Program-made: the position numbers and the translations under genes
In this document: positions 12,271-22,025 of the stretch, one piece after another
How positions within the stretch are numbered: position 1 is the stretch's first letter
Layout of the letters: every line of letters starts with the position of its first letter
The notes under the pieces: model-generated
The model's input: only the letters and a program-made list of their open reading frames with translations
Told to the model about the DNA's origin: nothing
The model's database searches: none
Origin: Jackrogersella multiformis
Taxonomy: Eukaryota > Ascomycota > Sordariomycetes > Xylariales > Hypoxylaceae
Assembly (NCBI GenBank): GCA_902806575.1
Contig: CADCXD010000001.1
Span: 1,488,001 to 1,552,000 of the forward strand
Length of the DNA stretch: 64,000 nucleotides
Direction of reading: 5' to 3'

Positions 12271-12858
12271 TATGTGTCCACAGAAATTACCCCCAATCTG
12301 TTTTTTGTTCACGAGCACCCAAGGTTATAACAGGGTGACACTATCGGTGTTGGTGGACCCGGGGAAGACGGGGGGGGAGCGTCAGGAGCTAGCTATCGTC
12401 CTTCACCGCCCAAATACTCTCCTCTCGCCAATCATCTAGCGGTATACGCCTATTGTGATCAAGTGCTCAAGTTAAATACCAAGGTGAAAATGCTAGGTAG
12501 CGCCAAGATTCTACGTTGCATGATTCCTTATACATACACTAGCATCTGCAGGCTGCAGATGACATGTCAGACTTTCTTAAGACATCTCCGACTCCCTAAA
12601 ATAGCCTCACCACATCTGCAAGACAGGCATCGGTAAAACTAGTGTAAATACTATACCCGCAACCGGTATTGTCTAGCAGCATTCCCTCTTGGAACCTAAC
12701 GCTGGTAAAAACACCGTTAACAAGAGCGTTTGAGACAACAAGGAAGAGGCTCGAGGATTTTTGACGAATTGCAACTACCAGAAGGCCCATTCGGGCCAAT
12801 CGGACATCGAGGAGTACGAGAGCGAAGTCATGGAAGCCGAGGAATCGTCAGCATGCAG
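12271..12858 (+). pseudogene. Decayed coding-like stretch, family unknown
   Basis: Protein-like sequence on the plus strand, broken by stops and a frame change. First frame (codons from 12271): VSTEITPNLFFVHEHPRL, stop TAA at 12328, then an open run containing SYRPSPPKYSPLANHLAVYA to about 12634. Second frame: TGIGKTSVNTIPATGIV (P-loop-like GIGKTS), TAG at 12674, LLEPNAGKNTVNKSV, TGA at 12731, then acidic SDIEEYESEVMEAEESSACR ending at a donor-like CAG/GTAAAG at 12858. Two of the stops could come from Gln codons and one from an Arg codon by C-to-T change. The reverse strand is open too (12596-12838), so the coding strand is uncertain. No family could be assigned. Confidence 0.3.
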
Positions 12859-13984
12859 GTAAAGGTCATGAGGCCCATTTTACTCGATTGGTTTTACTCG
12901 ATTAGGGCTCCTACCAGTGTAACAGGATCAAGCTTTGTCTGCATAACGCATAGTATATAGCAGCTGGTGGTTACCTAGGTAGTGATCTAAACTAACGTCG
13001 TGCTACTATAAGCTATGTTTTAATATTCCTAGAATAAACGTAGGTAGGTAGGTATATGTTCATCTACAATTACATACTTCTTACGTAGATTCTCGGAAGT
13101 AATCTATCTAATACCATCCACGCTTGATAAGTCGACATCGCTTTGTAAGAACTCTGGTAGAGTAATGGTTAAATACGGCAGATATCGCGAAGATAACTCG
13201 GAGTCAGGGATTCCTTTAACATCATACTTTTTATTGTCTGGGCACCGAGGTTTGATATATCAGCATATAATTGATAAGCAACAATGCGTTGGATTTTGCT
13301 CGGGTCAAATGAGTATACTTAATACTAAGGGGGTACCTGTTTTAAAAGTCTTCAGTTGAAATAAATAATATGCCTATAAAATATTCAAGACCCAAACGAA
13401 AGACTCCGTAGCTGGCGTTAAACAACCAAGGTGAGTATCTAGATATACATTATCATCGTTCCTCCAAAGTTATAAGAGGTGGTTTTATATACAATGTTTC
13501 AAACATCCACCTTTTCTTATAACTGCACTACCTACTAGAATATAACACTTATCGAATATACACATCGACGGTGTTAACAGAGAAACATATCAATAATCGA
13601 AGATTATCAAAGATTATCTAATCTGCCCTACCCAAGTATTAATGTATCAGCGCCTTATGTCCGGGTGGCTAACCTCACTTAGAATTGTGGCGTATACGGA
13701 AATGCGGGGACATGACGATGGGCAGGCATCTTCCTGACCACTCTCAGCCACTACCAAAAGCTTTAATCGGAAAGTCTTTTGTCATTGGACCTACTTTGAC
13801 ACATCTATTAATTTGGAGGTAAACCTGCAGCTACGGTACATAACTGTGACTAACATTAGGTACCTACGCAGGTTAGGAGAGAAGTTGCTTAGGTAGGTAC
13901 CCCCGATCTGAGTGGTGATTGCCAATTGCTGCTACCCAGGTACTCACTTAGGAAGGTGACGACCATTTCTCTCTCCCATCTTCA
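12859..13984. other. AT-rich spacer upstream of DPP3
   Basis: Very AT-rich with TAGG repeats near 13045-13055. A 64-codon frame at 13165-13359 is not convincing. Contains the promoter of the DPP3 gene. Confidence 0.45.
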
Positions 13985-14143
13985 ATGATCTTATTCTCCT
14001 CTGCAACCCGAAGAGTTCCTTCAATATCTAGAACATCAAGGCAGCTGGTCCCTAGGTTTCCTCTAACACTCTCTAACTTACCTAAACTGAGACTGTCGGC
14101 CAATCCACCATACCAAGTTACGATTCGATCACTCACTTCTAAA

Positions 14144-16390
14144 ATGGATACCCAAGAACTCAAACAATATCTCGCCGACGCACCTCCAAGTGTCGTGAGG
14201 CTTGAGATAGAGAAGCATTTCGATCCATTGACCGACCAGCAGAAGAGATATGCCCACTTCATCAGCAGGTACCTAATTGTTCGCCTATGCGGTCGTATTT
14301 GAGATGCGAGTTTCGTCAAACACTAACAACCTTTACTAGAGCATCGTTCTATGGCAGCAGGATAGTGGCCAGACAAATTTCGCCCGAGTCTGAGCCAATA
14401 GTAAGTTAGCTGACACCTTGGTCTGCCTCATTATGTATTTATCTGGTTACAGTTCGACTTCATACTAGCCCTTCACAAGACTAGCGGTGGTGACTGGAAA
14501 GCGCTGCAAGCTAAGGCTGGTATATCTAACGAGGAGCTAGACCACTTCCTGCAGTATGCTGCTCAGTTCTTAGGAAACAATGGCAATTATAAGAGCTTTG
14601 GTGACGCCAAGTTCGTCCCACGATGTCCCGAGTCTGCCTTTGCTGCACTCGCCGCAACGTCTCCTGAGGCCGAGAAATTCTACAATGCTACTTCTGGCGC
14701 TATATTTTCCACTGATAAGCCGTCCCTATTACACCTAGGCCACACAGAGGAGGGTCATATGACTACGTACTATCCAGGATCCCCTGATATCACCAAGGTT
14801 GAAATCGAGGCTGTTTCAGCATGGACGGAGAAGAAAGGACTGCTTCCGGAAAACACCCGCCTCTCTAAGAAGGGCGATGGTTCGTTTGAGATTTGGATCG
14901 CCTCTGCAACTCGCACTGTTCCTGCCGAAGGTGGTGATATTGGGAAGGAGAAAATATTTAAAATCGAGGATGGCATATTGGCAGGGAAAACAGTCACTCT
15001 GGTATATGGCGATCACTCTAAGGAGATGGCTGCCGCAACAGCAAGTGCCAAAAGGGCCGCGGAAAATGCCGACAATGAGAACCAGAAGAAGATGCACAAT
15101 GCCTATGCCAAATCGTTCGAAGATGGATCGCTACTCGCCTTCAAGGATAGTCAGAGATTTTGGATCCGAGACATAGGCCCGATGGTCGAATGTAACGTCG
15201 GGTTTATCGAGACGTACCGCGATCCTGCCGGTATCCGGGCTGAATGGGAGGGCTTTGCTGCTGTAGTTAACCTCGAGCGGACGCGAGCCTTCGGAGGCCT
15301 CGTAGAGGCTGCTCCATCCCTGATCCCACATCTCCCGTGGGGCAAGGACTTCGAAAAGGACAAATTCTTATCCCCGGACTTCACATCTCTCGAAGTACTG
15401 ACATTCGCAGGCTCGGGGATACCAGCCGGGATCAATATCCCCAACTACGATGACATTAGGCAAACTGAAGGCTTCAAAAACGTGTCTCTCGGGAATGTGA
15501 TGAGCGCAAAGGCGCCGGACGAGAAGATTCCGTTTATTGCCGAAAAGGACCTTGAAGTTTATAAACGCTACCGGGATGGCTCCTTCGAGGTTCAAGTCGG
15601 GTTGCATGAGCTTACAGGTCACGGGTGTGGAAAACTACTGCAAGAGACGTCTCCAGGAGAATTCAACTTTGATAAGGAGAACCCGCCTATCTCTCCCTTA
15701 ACCGAGAAACCGATCACGACATGGTATAAACCTGGTCAAACATGGGGTTCGGTTTTCGGCAGCTGGGCTGGTTCTTACGAAGAGTGCCGCGCAGAGCTGG
15801 TTGCGATGTACCTGAGCTGCGAGTTCCCCGTCCTGAAGATCTTCGGGTTCGGCGACGGCTCGGTTGACATAGACGGCGAAGCAGGAGACGTACTCTACGC
15901 TTCATATCTTTCTATGGCTCGAGCTGGCCTCACTTCACTAGAGATGTGGGACCCGAAGAGCAGAAAATGGGGACAGGCTCATTCGCAAGCCCGGTTTTCC
16001 ATTCTTAAATGCTTCCTGGAAGCTGGCGACGACTTCTGCAAACTGGATTACAAGGGGGACGACCTAAGCGGCCTGACGATTAGTCTGGACCGATCAAAGA
16101 TCCTTACGGCAGGCCGGAAAGCGGTGGGCGCGTATCTCCAGAAGTTACACATCTACAAATCCACCGCCGATGTCGAGGCCGGAACAAAGTTCTACGGCGA
16201 CATGACAAATGTCGATCCGGAATATTGGGGCAAGAAGGTCAGAGACGAGGTCCTGCGGAACAAGCAGCCCCGGAAAGTATTCGTGCAGGCCAATACCTAC
16301 CTGGACGAGGCGACCGGCAAGGTCACGCTGAAGCATTACGATGCGACTCTCGAGGGCATGATCCAGAGCTGGGCGGAACGAGATGTCTGA
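14144..16390 (+). CDS. Dipeptidyl peptidase III
   Basis: Zinc metallopeptidase (M49) that removes dipeptides from peptide N-termini, mainly cytosolic. Exons 14144-14268, 14340-14400 and 14453-16390 give 707 residues. The zinc site is visible: HELTGHG at about residues 447-453 with EECRAE near 505-510. Other family stretches: FILALHKTSGGDWKALQ, FWIRDIGPMVE and WDPKSRKWGQAHSQARF. The start at 14144 has a good context (AAAATGG) and fits the usual length. An in-frame ATG at 13985 would add 53 residues rich in Arg and Ser and lacking acids until the end, like a mitochondrial presequence. Introns are GT-AG and keep phase. Confidence 0.94.
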
Positions 16391-16952
16391 CCTGAGAACG
16401 GATACATAGCTCGGGAAAGGAGTCTATTATAAGCATGCGGCATACTAGATAGGTGATGGGTGTTTAGAGGCTGTCTGCATAGCATATCATAGCATAACTC
16501 ATCTCATCTCATACCGAAATAAAAACAATCCACAAGGGAAGTTCTCGACTCACGAATTAGAAAATCGACGACTGATTGGTAAAGCACAAGGACTAAACAG
16601 CCGACTAGATAATAAATAGGCTGACAAACCTAGGAAATCAAAGGAGTGGTCCCTGTATTCATAACCCCCCTTAGAATCTTCACCTGCGATTCAAGAGTCT
16701 TGGTCGCTTTACTTCTGCACATACATGTCACCCGTGCGACGCGACGCGACGCAAAGTAAATTTGCCTTGATAGTCGTTTATTGACTAGAACCTCGATTAC
16801 AGACGCCAGAATCAATGTGACCGATGCCTCAACGTCCAGATGCAATTGGCAAAGCCAGCCCAGTTCCGCGATCCGCCGTCCGCAAAGTCATTTAGTAGTT
16901 TTCTCTAAAGTAAAGAATTTCTCTCTCCCCCCCCTTAAAACTCCTGCGGATT
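16391..16952. other. Convergent 3' spacer DPP3/RPL6
   Basis: 3' UTRs of two converging genes. It has short CATAGCATA and CATCTCATCTCAT repeats near 16470-16515 and a C tract at 16926. No gene seen. Confidence 0.5.
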
Positions 16953-17929
16953 TTACCACTTCATCTCGTGGGGCTTGTCGCCCTTTCGGAGGCTGAAGGA
17001 GCTCGAGAGGTAGCTGGCGAGCAGCTCTACTTGCTTGATGTTGGCGATCAGAGCCTTGTCGATGGTCTTCTGGTCTGCCGCTCGGCTGCTGCTGATCTCC
17101 TTCTTCTGTAGTCGCCTGGATTAGCTCATGTTCCACTCCCTAGAGGGTTTTCTCGTCAAATCGTACCTGAGGCGTCTCGCCCTGCTTGAAGAAGGCCTCC
17201 TCGGTCGCCTTGTCCTTGGTCTTGTCCCGGGCGAAGTACGCAGCTTGTGCGACCTCGTCAACCTTGCTCTGGTCCAGACCCTTCAGGTCGATCTTGTAGG
17301 AAGTGGCGATGACATATCGCGAGTTGACTCGTCGTAGAGGAACGCCGTTGATCTTGAAGGGGCCCGTGACGAGCAGGACACCCTGTTCGAGGGCCTTGAG
17401 GAGGACTACGCGCTTGCCTCGGAAGCGGCCGGCGAGTAGGATGAGAACGGTACCGGGCTGGAGGGAGTTTCGCGGGGCCCAGGGACGGAGAGCCTTGCGG
17501 GTCTATAGAAGCAGGTTTCGTTAGTAGATGAATCGAATAATGAGTGATAGGCAACGGGTAGATATGTGGTTCGTCCGGGTGATTGTGCATATCCATATGT
17601 CCTGTCCATATGTCCATATGCCTAGGTAGCCATGTAATTGAGGCTCAATATATATGACCGCAACGGATTTGAACTCGAGGTGAATTTCGCTGCCACCAGA
17701 TAGTTTTTCTCCATCGCTCTCAGTACCTATTATACTGCCTCATTCCGAACATCACAAATCCAAGGCATAAATCCACAAGGCTTAAAAAATATTGAATATT
17801 GTTTTGGCAACTCACCGTCTTGGGCTTGGGCTCATCGTCGGCAGGGTACCACTTCTGGGCCCTCTGGGTAGGGTGAGGGACCTCCCGAGAGGACTTTCCG
17901 AACACCTTCTGCACGCTCGGCTGCGACAT
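16953..17929 (-). CDS. RPL6: 60S ribosomal protein L6 (eL6)
   Basis: Large-subunit cytosolic ribosomal protein. Three exons, 17816-17929, 17167-17502 and 16953-17105, all phase 0, giving 200 residues. Recognisable parts: KWYPADDEPKPKTTRKALRP across the first junction, the KOW-like core GTVLILLAGRFRGKRVVLLK, then VTGPFKINGVPLRRVNSRYV and, near the end, SLRKGDKPHEMKW. Introns run GTGAGT...ATAG and GTACGA...ACAG. It is divergent from RPN13 over 717 bp. Confidence 0.95.
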
Positions 17930-18646
17930 GGTGAAGATTGTCGGAAAGGGAGTTTTGTGTGGTGATGGAAGAAAATTGGCAAGTTCCTCGGTTTTTGGGT
18001 GTTGGTTGAATTGCGAGGTCAAGAATTCCACTTTGTAACTTTGCGCAAAAAAAAAAAAGATTCAATTCAGTTGTGGGCTTAGGCGAAGCCCTGGTGTGCC
18101 ACCATCTAGTGTAATGCGGCTGGGTGGGTCCCGATGATGTGGCTTGTAATTTTCGACGGAACTTTTCGGCCGCCGACTGTTCAACTTCAAGCCACAGATA
18201 CATGAATGTTGGTACCTGCCTGGTAGGTACCTAGGTACCTAGGTATTTTGTTACGCTTCCCTCCCGAGGTCACCCCGCCGAAGACAGACAGGAGACGGTG
18301 GAAGGCCCACATTGCCTAGGTGCGGTACGTGGGTACTTCCAGACCAGGCAGGTACCTAGGTACCCGGACTCCCACCGTACAAATCATGATTTTAAACTGT
18401 ACACCGACGTAGCTCTTAGGTAAGCCGTAACCCTTGCCTACCCGGAGCTCTTGTACTACCGGTACTACCTATTACCTATTACCTAGGTACCTAAGCGGGC
18501 ATCTGATTGACGAAGCTATTGCAGCCTTGCAAGTTGCAACCAGCTTCAAAGTAAACCTTTAAACTACATTCACCCAATTACATTCACCACCTTTTCATCT
18601 TAATTCCACCTGTACACATCCATACCTCTCTCGCCATACACTCAAG
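17930..18646. promoter_or_regulatory. Divergent spacer RPL6/RPN13
   Basis: Shared upstream region, with three clusters of TACCTAGG units (18207-18247, about 18348-18364, 18468-18493). No known promoter element was assigned. Confidence 0.45.
18207..18247. repeat. TACCTAGG palindromic repeat
   Basis: GGTACCTGCC followed by GGTACCTAGGTACCTAGGTA: overlapping copies of the self-complementary 8-mer. Confidence 0.8.
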
Positions 18647-20190
18647 ATGTCTATAACACCCATCATAACGTTTAAGGCGGGAATATGCGATGTCGATGTA
18701 TATATCCCCTACCTTATATGTAGCTTCAGCTTTGTTGGTCTCGTCAAGTCAAACACTAACCGCAATACTAGAGCTCATCAAGACCATTCAAGGTCAAGGC
18801 ATCGTCGAGACCAGGTTACATATTCCTCTACTCCGAAGATGGTAAGCATCATATGTTGCTATGCGCCGATCATACATCTACAATTGCTGACGGCCTGTAG
18901 AATTACTTCACTTCTGCTGGCGCGAACGGAGCGCTCCTCTTGATCAAGCCGAGCTAGACCTCGTCATGGTCCCCACCGATGGACACTTCGTACCCTACGA
19001 CTCGAAAACCCAACCTAGCGTTGCTACCAAGCCCAACGCCCGCGTCTTCGTCCTCAAGTTCCTCTCCTCGTCCCAGCGCCACCTGTTCTATCTGCAGTCG
19101 AAACCCCAAGGCCGGACCGGCGACCCGCGCTGGTTCAGCCCTCGCGACCTGAAGATCGGAGACATCGTCGACAAGCTCCTACAGGGCGAGGACGTCAACG
19201 TCGCACGCGAACTGGCTTCCATCAACAACAGCGACAACGACGACCGGCGTGGAGACGACAACGACGAGACCATGGAGGATGTCGAAGGTCATGGCGACTC
19301 CAGCGAACCTCGCGGAGGCAGCGGGGGTGCTGGCGCCGGCGCGACTGGCGGCGACGTACGGGAAGAGGGCGAGAGTGCGCGAGAGGGCGGTGCTGACGGT
19401 GCCAGAGCGTAGGTTATCCCTTATTCTTCGTTCACGGCGTTTTTGGAAGAGGATTAGGAATGAGATTATTGCATGCACTCGACACCAAAATTACTAGGTA
19501 AAGCGCTCGGAGGTTTGCGGCCTGCCGAGCTGCTATGTAGTACTACTAGATATGAAACCTCAAAAGAGAAGTTATACGTTTCTCCGCCGTGTTGCCTTGG
19601 GTCTCTAGCTGAAGTGGCATCACGTGCTAACATGTGTTAGTGCTGCTTCTGGCGCAACCGACGCCGCCACAGCAGTGAGAAATTTCTTAGACTCGTTGAA
19701 GGGAGGTGCTGGTGCTGGTGCTGGTGCCGGTGCCGGGGCCAGTCAAGGGGAAGGGAAACTCTACCCGCTCCTCTCGGACCTTCTCACACCCCCCGTCACC
19801 GTCCCCATGGCGCGGCTAGCCTCGGAGGAGCAGGTGGACAACCTGCTTAACTTCCTACCTCCCTCGGTCCTGGTGCTCTCCCAGCAAGCGGACCAGGGAG
19901 ACGCCACGGCGGAGCCCACCGCCGCCGCGATCCAGGCCGCCAGGGAGGCGATGAGCCTCGGCCAGAAGAAAGCGCTGCTGGAGAAGGTCCTGCGGAGCCC
20001 GCAGTTCCACCAGAGCCTGGCCAGCCTGACCATGGCGATCCGCGACGGCGGGCTGCCCAGCATCGCCGACGCGCTGTCCGTCAAGGTCCAGAACGGCGGC
20101 TACCTCAAGGGAAGCCAGATGCCCCTGGGCGGCGGGGATGCCGTCGAGGCGTTCGTCGAGGGCGTCAAGAAGAGCGTGCAGAAGAAGTAG
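18647..20190 (+). CDS. RPN13: Proteasomal ubiquitin receptor Rpn13 (ADRM1)
   Basis: Ubiquitin receptor of the 19S proteasome that also recruits a Uch37-type deubiquitinase where one exists. Four exons: 18647-18697, 18772-18841, 18901-19408 and 19641-20190, total 392 residues. The N-terminal Pru domain is visible (ITFKAGICDVD, RPGYIFLYSEDELLHFCWRE, LDLVMVPTDG, RVFVLKFLSSSQRHLFYLQS). After an acidic linker and a Gly-Ala repeat comes the C-terminal DEUBAD-type domain (LSDLLTPPVTVPMARLASEE... LRSPQFHQSLASLTMAI). The 232-nt third intron is long for this window but conserves phase (GC/T). Confidence 0.93.
19705..19741 (+). repeat. GGTGCT/GGTGCC coding microsatellite
   Basis: In-frame hexamer repeat in RPN13 encoding alternating Gly-Ala in the linker before the C-terminal domain. 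A likely site of length variation between strains. Confidence 0.8.
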
Positions 20191-20752
20191 TGGATAGTTG
20201 GAACTGGTTTTTGTTGGCGGAAGGCTGCCGGGCAGGGGATGGTTGCAAATAATAGGTTTTGGTGCATAGAGCCAATCCATGGTTACCACCATTCTATGTC
20301 CTTGGTTCCTCGAACTTACTATCGTGATAAATGGCAGTAGGCTTCTCATACGTAGGGTCATCCGACGGAAGTAGACGTAAATAATCAAAGAGTTAAATTG
20401 GCGTATCGAAGAGGCATGCGAACTACTTCAAGTTTTGTAGTTGGTCATTTCAAGCTCAGGGACTCGACTCGACTGCCCCAACGGCCAACGACTTTCCGGT
20501 TCCTTGTTCTGTCACCCACGCGAACAGTAATACTAAAACCCACGAACAAGTAGGAATAAAGACAGTGTATTGAAGAGAAAATATGGATTTTAATTGTTTT
20601 TTTCAAGTGCTCATAGTATTAAATCGTATCAGTCTAGGGATCGTGAAGAACGCAATATTATATCCTGCCTGTTACCTAACCCGGGGCATCCCTTCCTTCC
20701 CCTTCCCATTTTGCCCCAATAATATAAAAACAAAAACAAAACGTCAGCTCCC
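20191..20752. other. Convergent 3' spacer
   Basis: Between the RPN13 stop and the stop of the 149-residue protein. No feature recognised; the 61-codon frame at 20583 is AT-rich noise. Confidence 0.5.
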
Positions 20753-21202
20753 TCACCGATACCAATGAAGCTTCCTCCTCAGCACGTCCTCCTCCTCGGC
20801 GGCGCGCGCGGCCCTGGCCTCCTCGGCGATGTCGTCCTCGGTCTTGACGCGGATGGGGGTCTCGCAGCCGCGGAGGCCGATGAAGCGGCCGATGCGGCGG
20901 CGCTTCTCCTCGAGCGGCATGTTGGGCCCCCAGGCGATGGGGCAGGGGTAGTGCAGGGTCCAGCGGCAGGGCGTGCGCTGGTGGTAGAAGCGCGCCAGCT
21001 CCTCCAGCTGCGCGTCCGTCAGCAGCCAGAAGTTCAGCAGCGTCCCCGGGAACGCCGGGTGGATCTCCCCCGTCGTCAGCTGCACCAGCGGCGCCAGCGG
21101 CAGCGCCATCTGCGCCAGCTTCTCCCGGAACGCCGCGTCCTTCGCCGCCCGCCGATCCCCGAGCTGCTGCGCCGGCTTTTGGTTGTGCGTCTGGTTCTCC
21201 AT
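20753..21202 (-). CDS. Conserved-looking protein of unknown function, 149 residues
   Basis: Single-exon gene, unlike most in the window. The protein begins with a polar tail (MENQTHNQKPAQQLGDRRAA), then a body with many hydrophobic and aromatic positions: GTLLNFWLLTDAQLEELARF, TPCRWTLHYPCPIAWGP, EKRRRIGRFIGLRGCETPI, and a basic-acidic C-terminal helix ending in RRKLHWYR. No signal peptide or membrane segment. GC-rich codon use matches the neighbouring housekeeping genes, and the three other frames on this stretch look shuffled. The Trp/Pro/Cys-containing core suggests a small folded domain. I recall similar short proteins in Sordariomycetes but cannot name a function. Confidence 0.65.
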   Translation of the reverse strand: MENQTHNQKPAQQLGDRRAAKDAAFREKLAQMALPLAPLVQLTTGEIHPAFPGTLLNFWLLTDAQLEELARFYHQRTPCRWTLHYPCPIAWGPNMPLEEKRRRIGRFIGLRGCETPIRVKTEDDIAEEARAARAAEEEDVLRRKLHWYR

Positions 21203-21579
21203 CGAGCAAGGGTTGGGTTTGGTCTGGTGCTATTCGATTGTACCGTACGGTTGGGTCGAAGGGAGACCAAGCTGAGATGATGGTGTTCTGCTGGATATCT
21301 CTATTCGGGTGCGTATCGAGGGTCAAGCCGCTTGCAAATAAATCAACGAGACGAGCGAGGATGTGAATGGATAAGCTTTTTGCTTCAGTTTCAACAGAAA
21401 GTAATAAACAACGAGTAAAGGCTTGGTACGTGATCTCGCTCTTGCGTGCTTCTTCTTCTTCTTCTTTTTTTTTCCCCCTTTATTTTTATCTTAATGTGGC
21501 CTTCGACAATAGTTGTCTAGCCGCCAGCAGCCAAGGAGTGAATGGTAAATTTATATAAATAAGTATATGAGATGGGACG
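21203..21579. other. Spacer
   Basis: Contains a TTC repeat and a T tract near 21450-21480. No gene seen. Confidence 0.45.
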
Positions 21580-21831
21580 TTAGGAGAGAAAACGAGCACT
21601 TGGAAAAATTCTATAGTCAACTACGAAGCTGCTGGGATGAAGACGCGAGAGTCGACCTGCGGCTTCGAGGGCGGCTTCGGTTTCTTCTTGTACGTACGAG
21701 GATCGACGCGGCGCTCTTTGTCGAGCAGCGTCGACGTTCCTGAACGGTATAGCCCCAGCTGTTGGTTCTTTGTTCGCTAGCGCCGTCATGGGTTTAAACG
21801 GAGCTTTGTCTAAGACTTCGAGGTCTTTCAT
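21580..21831 (-). CDS. Uncertain small gene, reading frame unresolved
   Basis: An 83-codon frame opens MKDLEVLDKAPFKPMTALAN and looks protein-like at first, but from about 21740 downstream the better-looking sequence lies in another frame: TSTLLDKERRVDPRTYKKKP continuing to VDSRVFIPAAS and a stop at 21621. Either there is an intron I cannot place (acceptor-like TTCAG occurs just before the switch), or one base has been gained or lost. No family is recognised. It lies 195 bp downstream of the ORC3 stop on the same strand, so it might also share that 3' UTR. Confidence 0.35.
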   Translation of the reverse strand: MKDLEVLDKAPFKPMTALANKEPTAGAIPFRNVDAARQRAPRRSSYVQEETEAALEAAGRLSRLHPSSFVVDYRIFPSARFLS

Positions 21832-22025
21832 ATATGAACAGAGCCCAAAGACACATTTGAGGGGTGACCGAGCTTCTCTAAGTGGGACTTAGCAGCAAAC
21901 TATCAACTCATTCTACCCACAAACCGTCATTGTGCCGAAAATGACCTCCCCTAGGCGCGCCCGAACAAACACAAGGCTATTTTTATGACTCCTTTTCGAC
22001 GGCCTGAGCTTGCGGGATCTTTGAT

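Noticed and set aside
17655..17690. GAGTTCAAATCC on the minus strand, like a tRNA T-loop
   Set aside because: The flanking bases do not form a T-arm stem and no D-arm or acceptor pairing was found.
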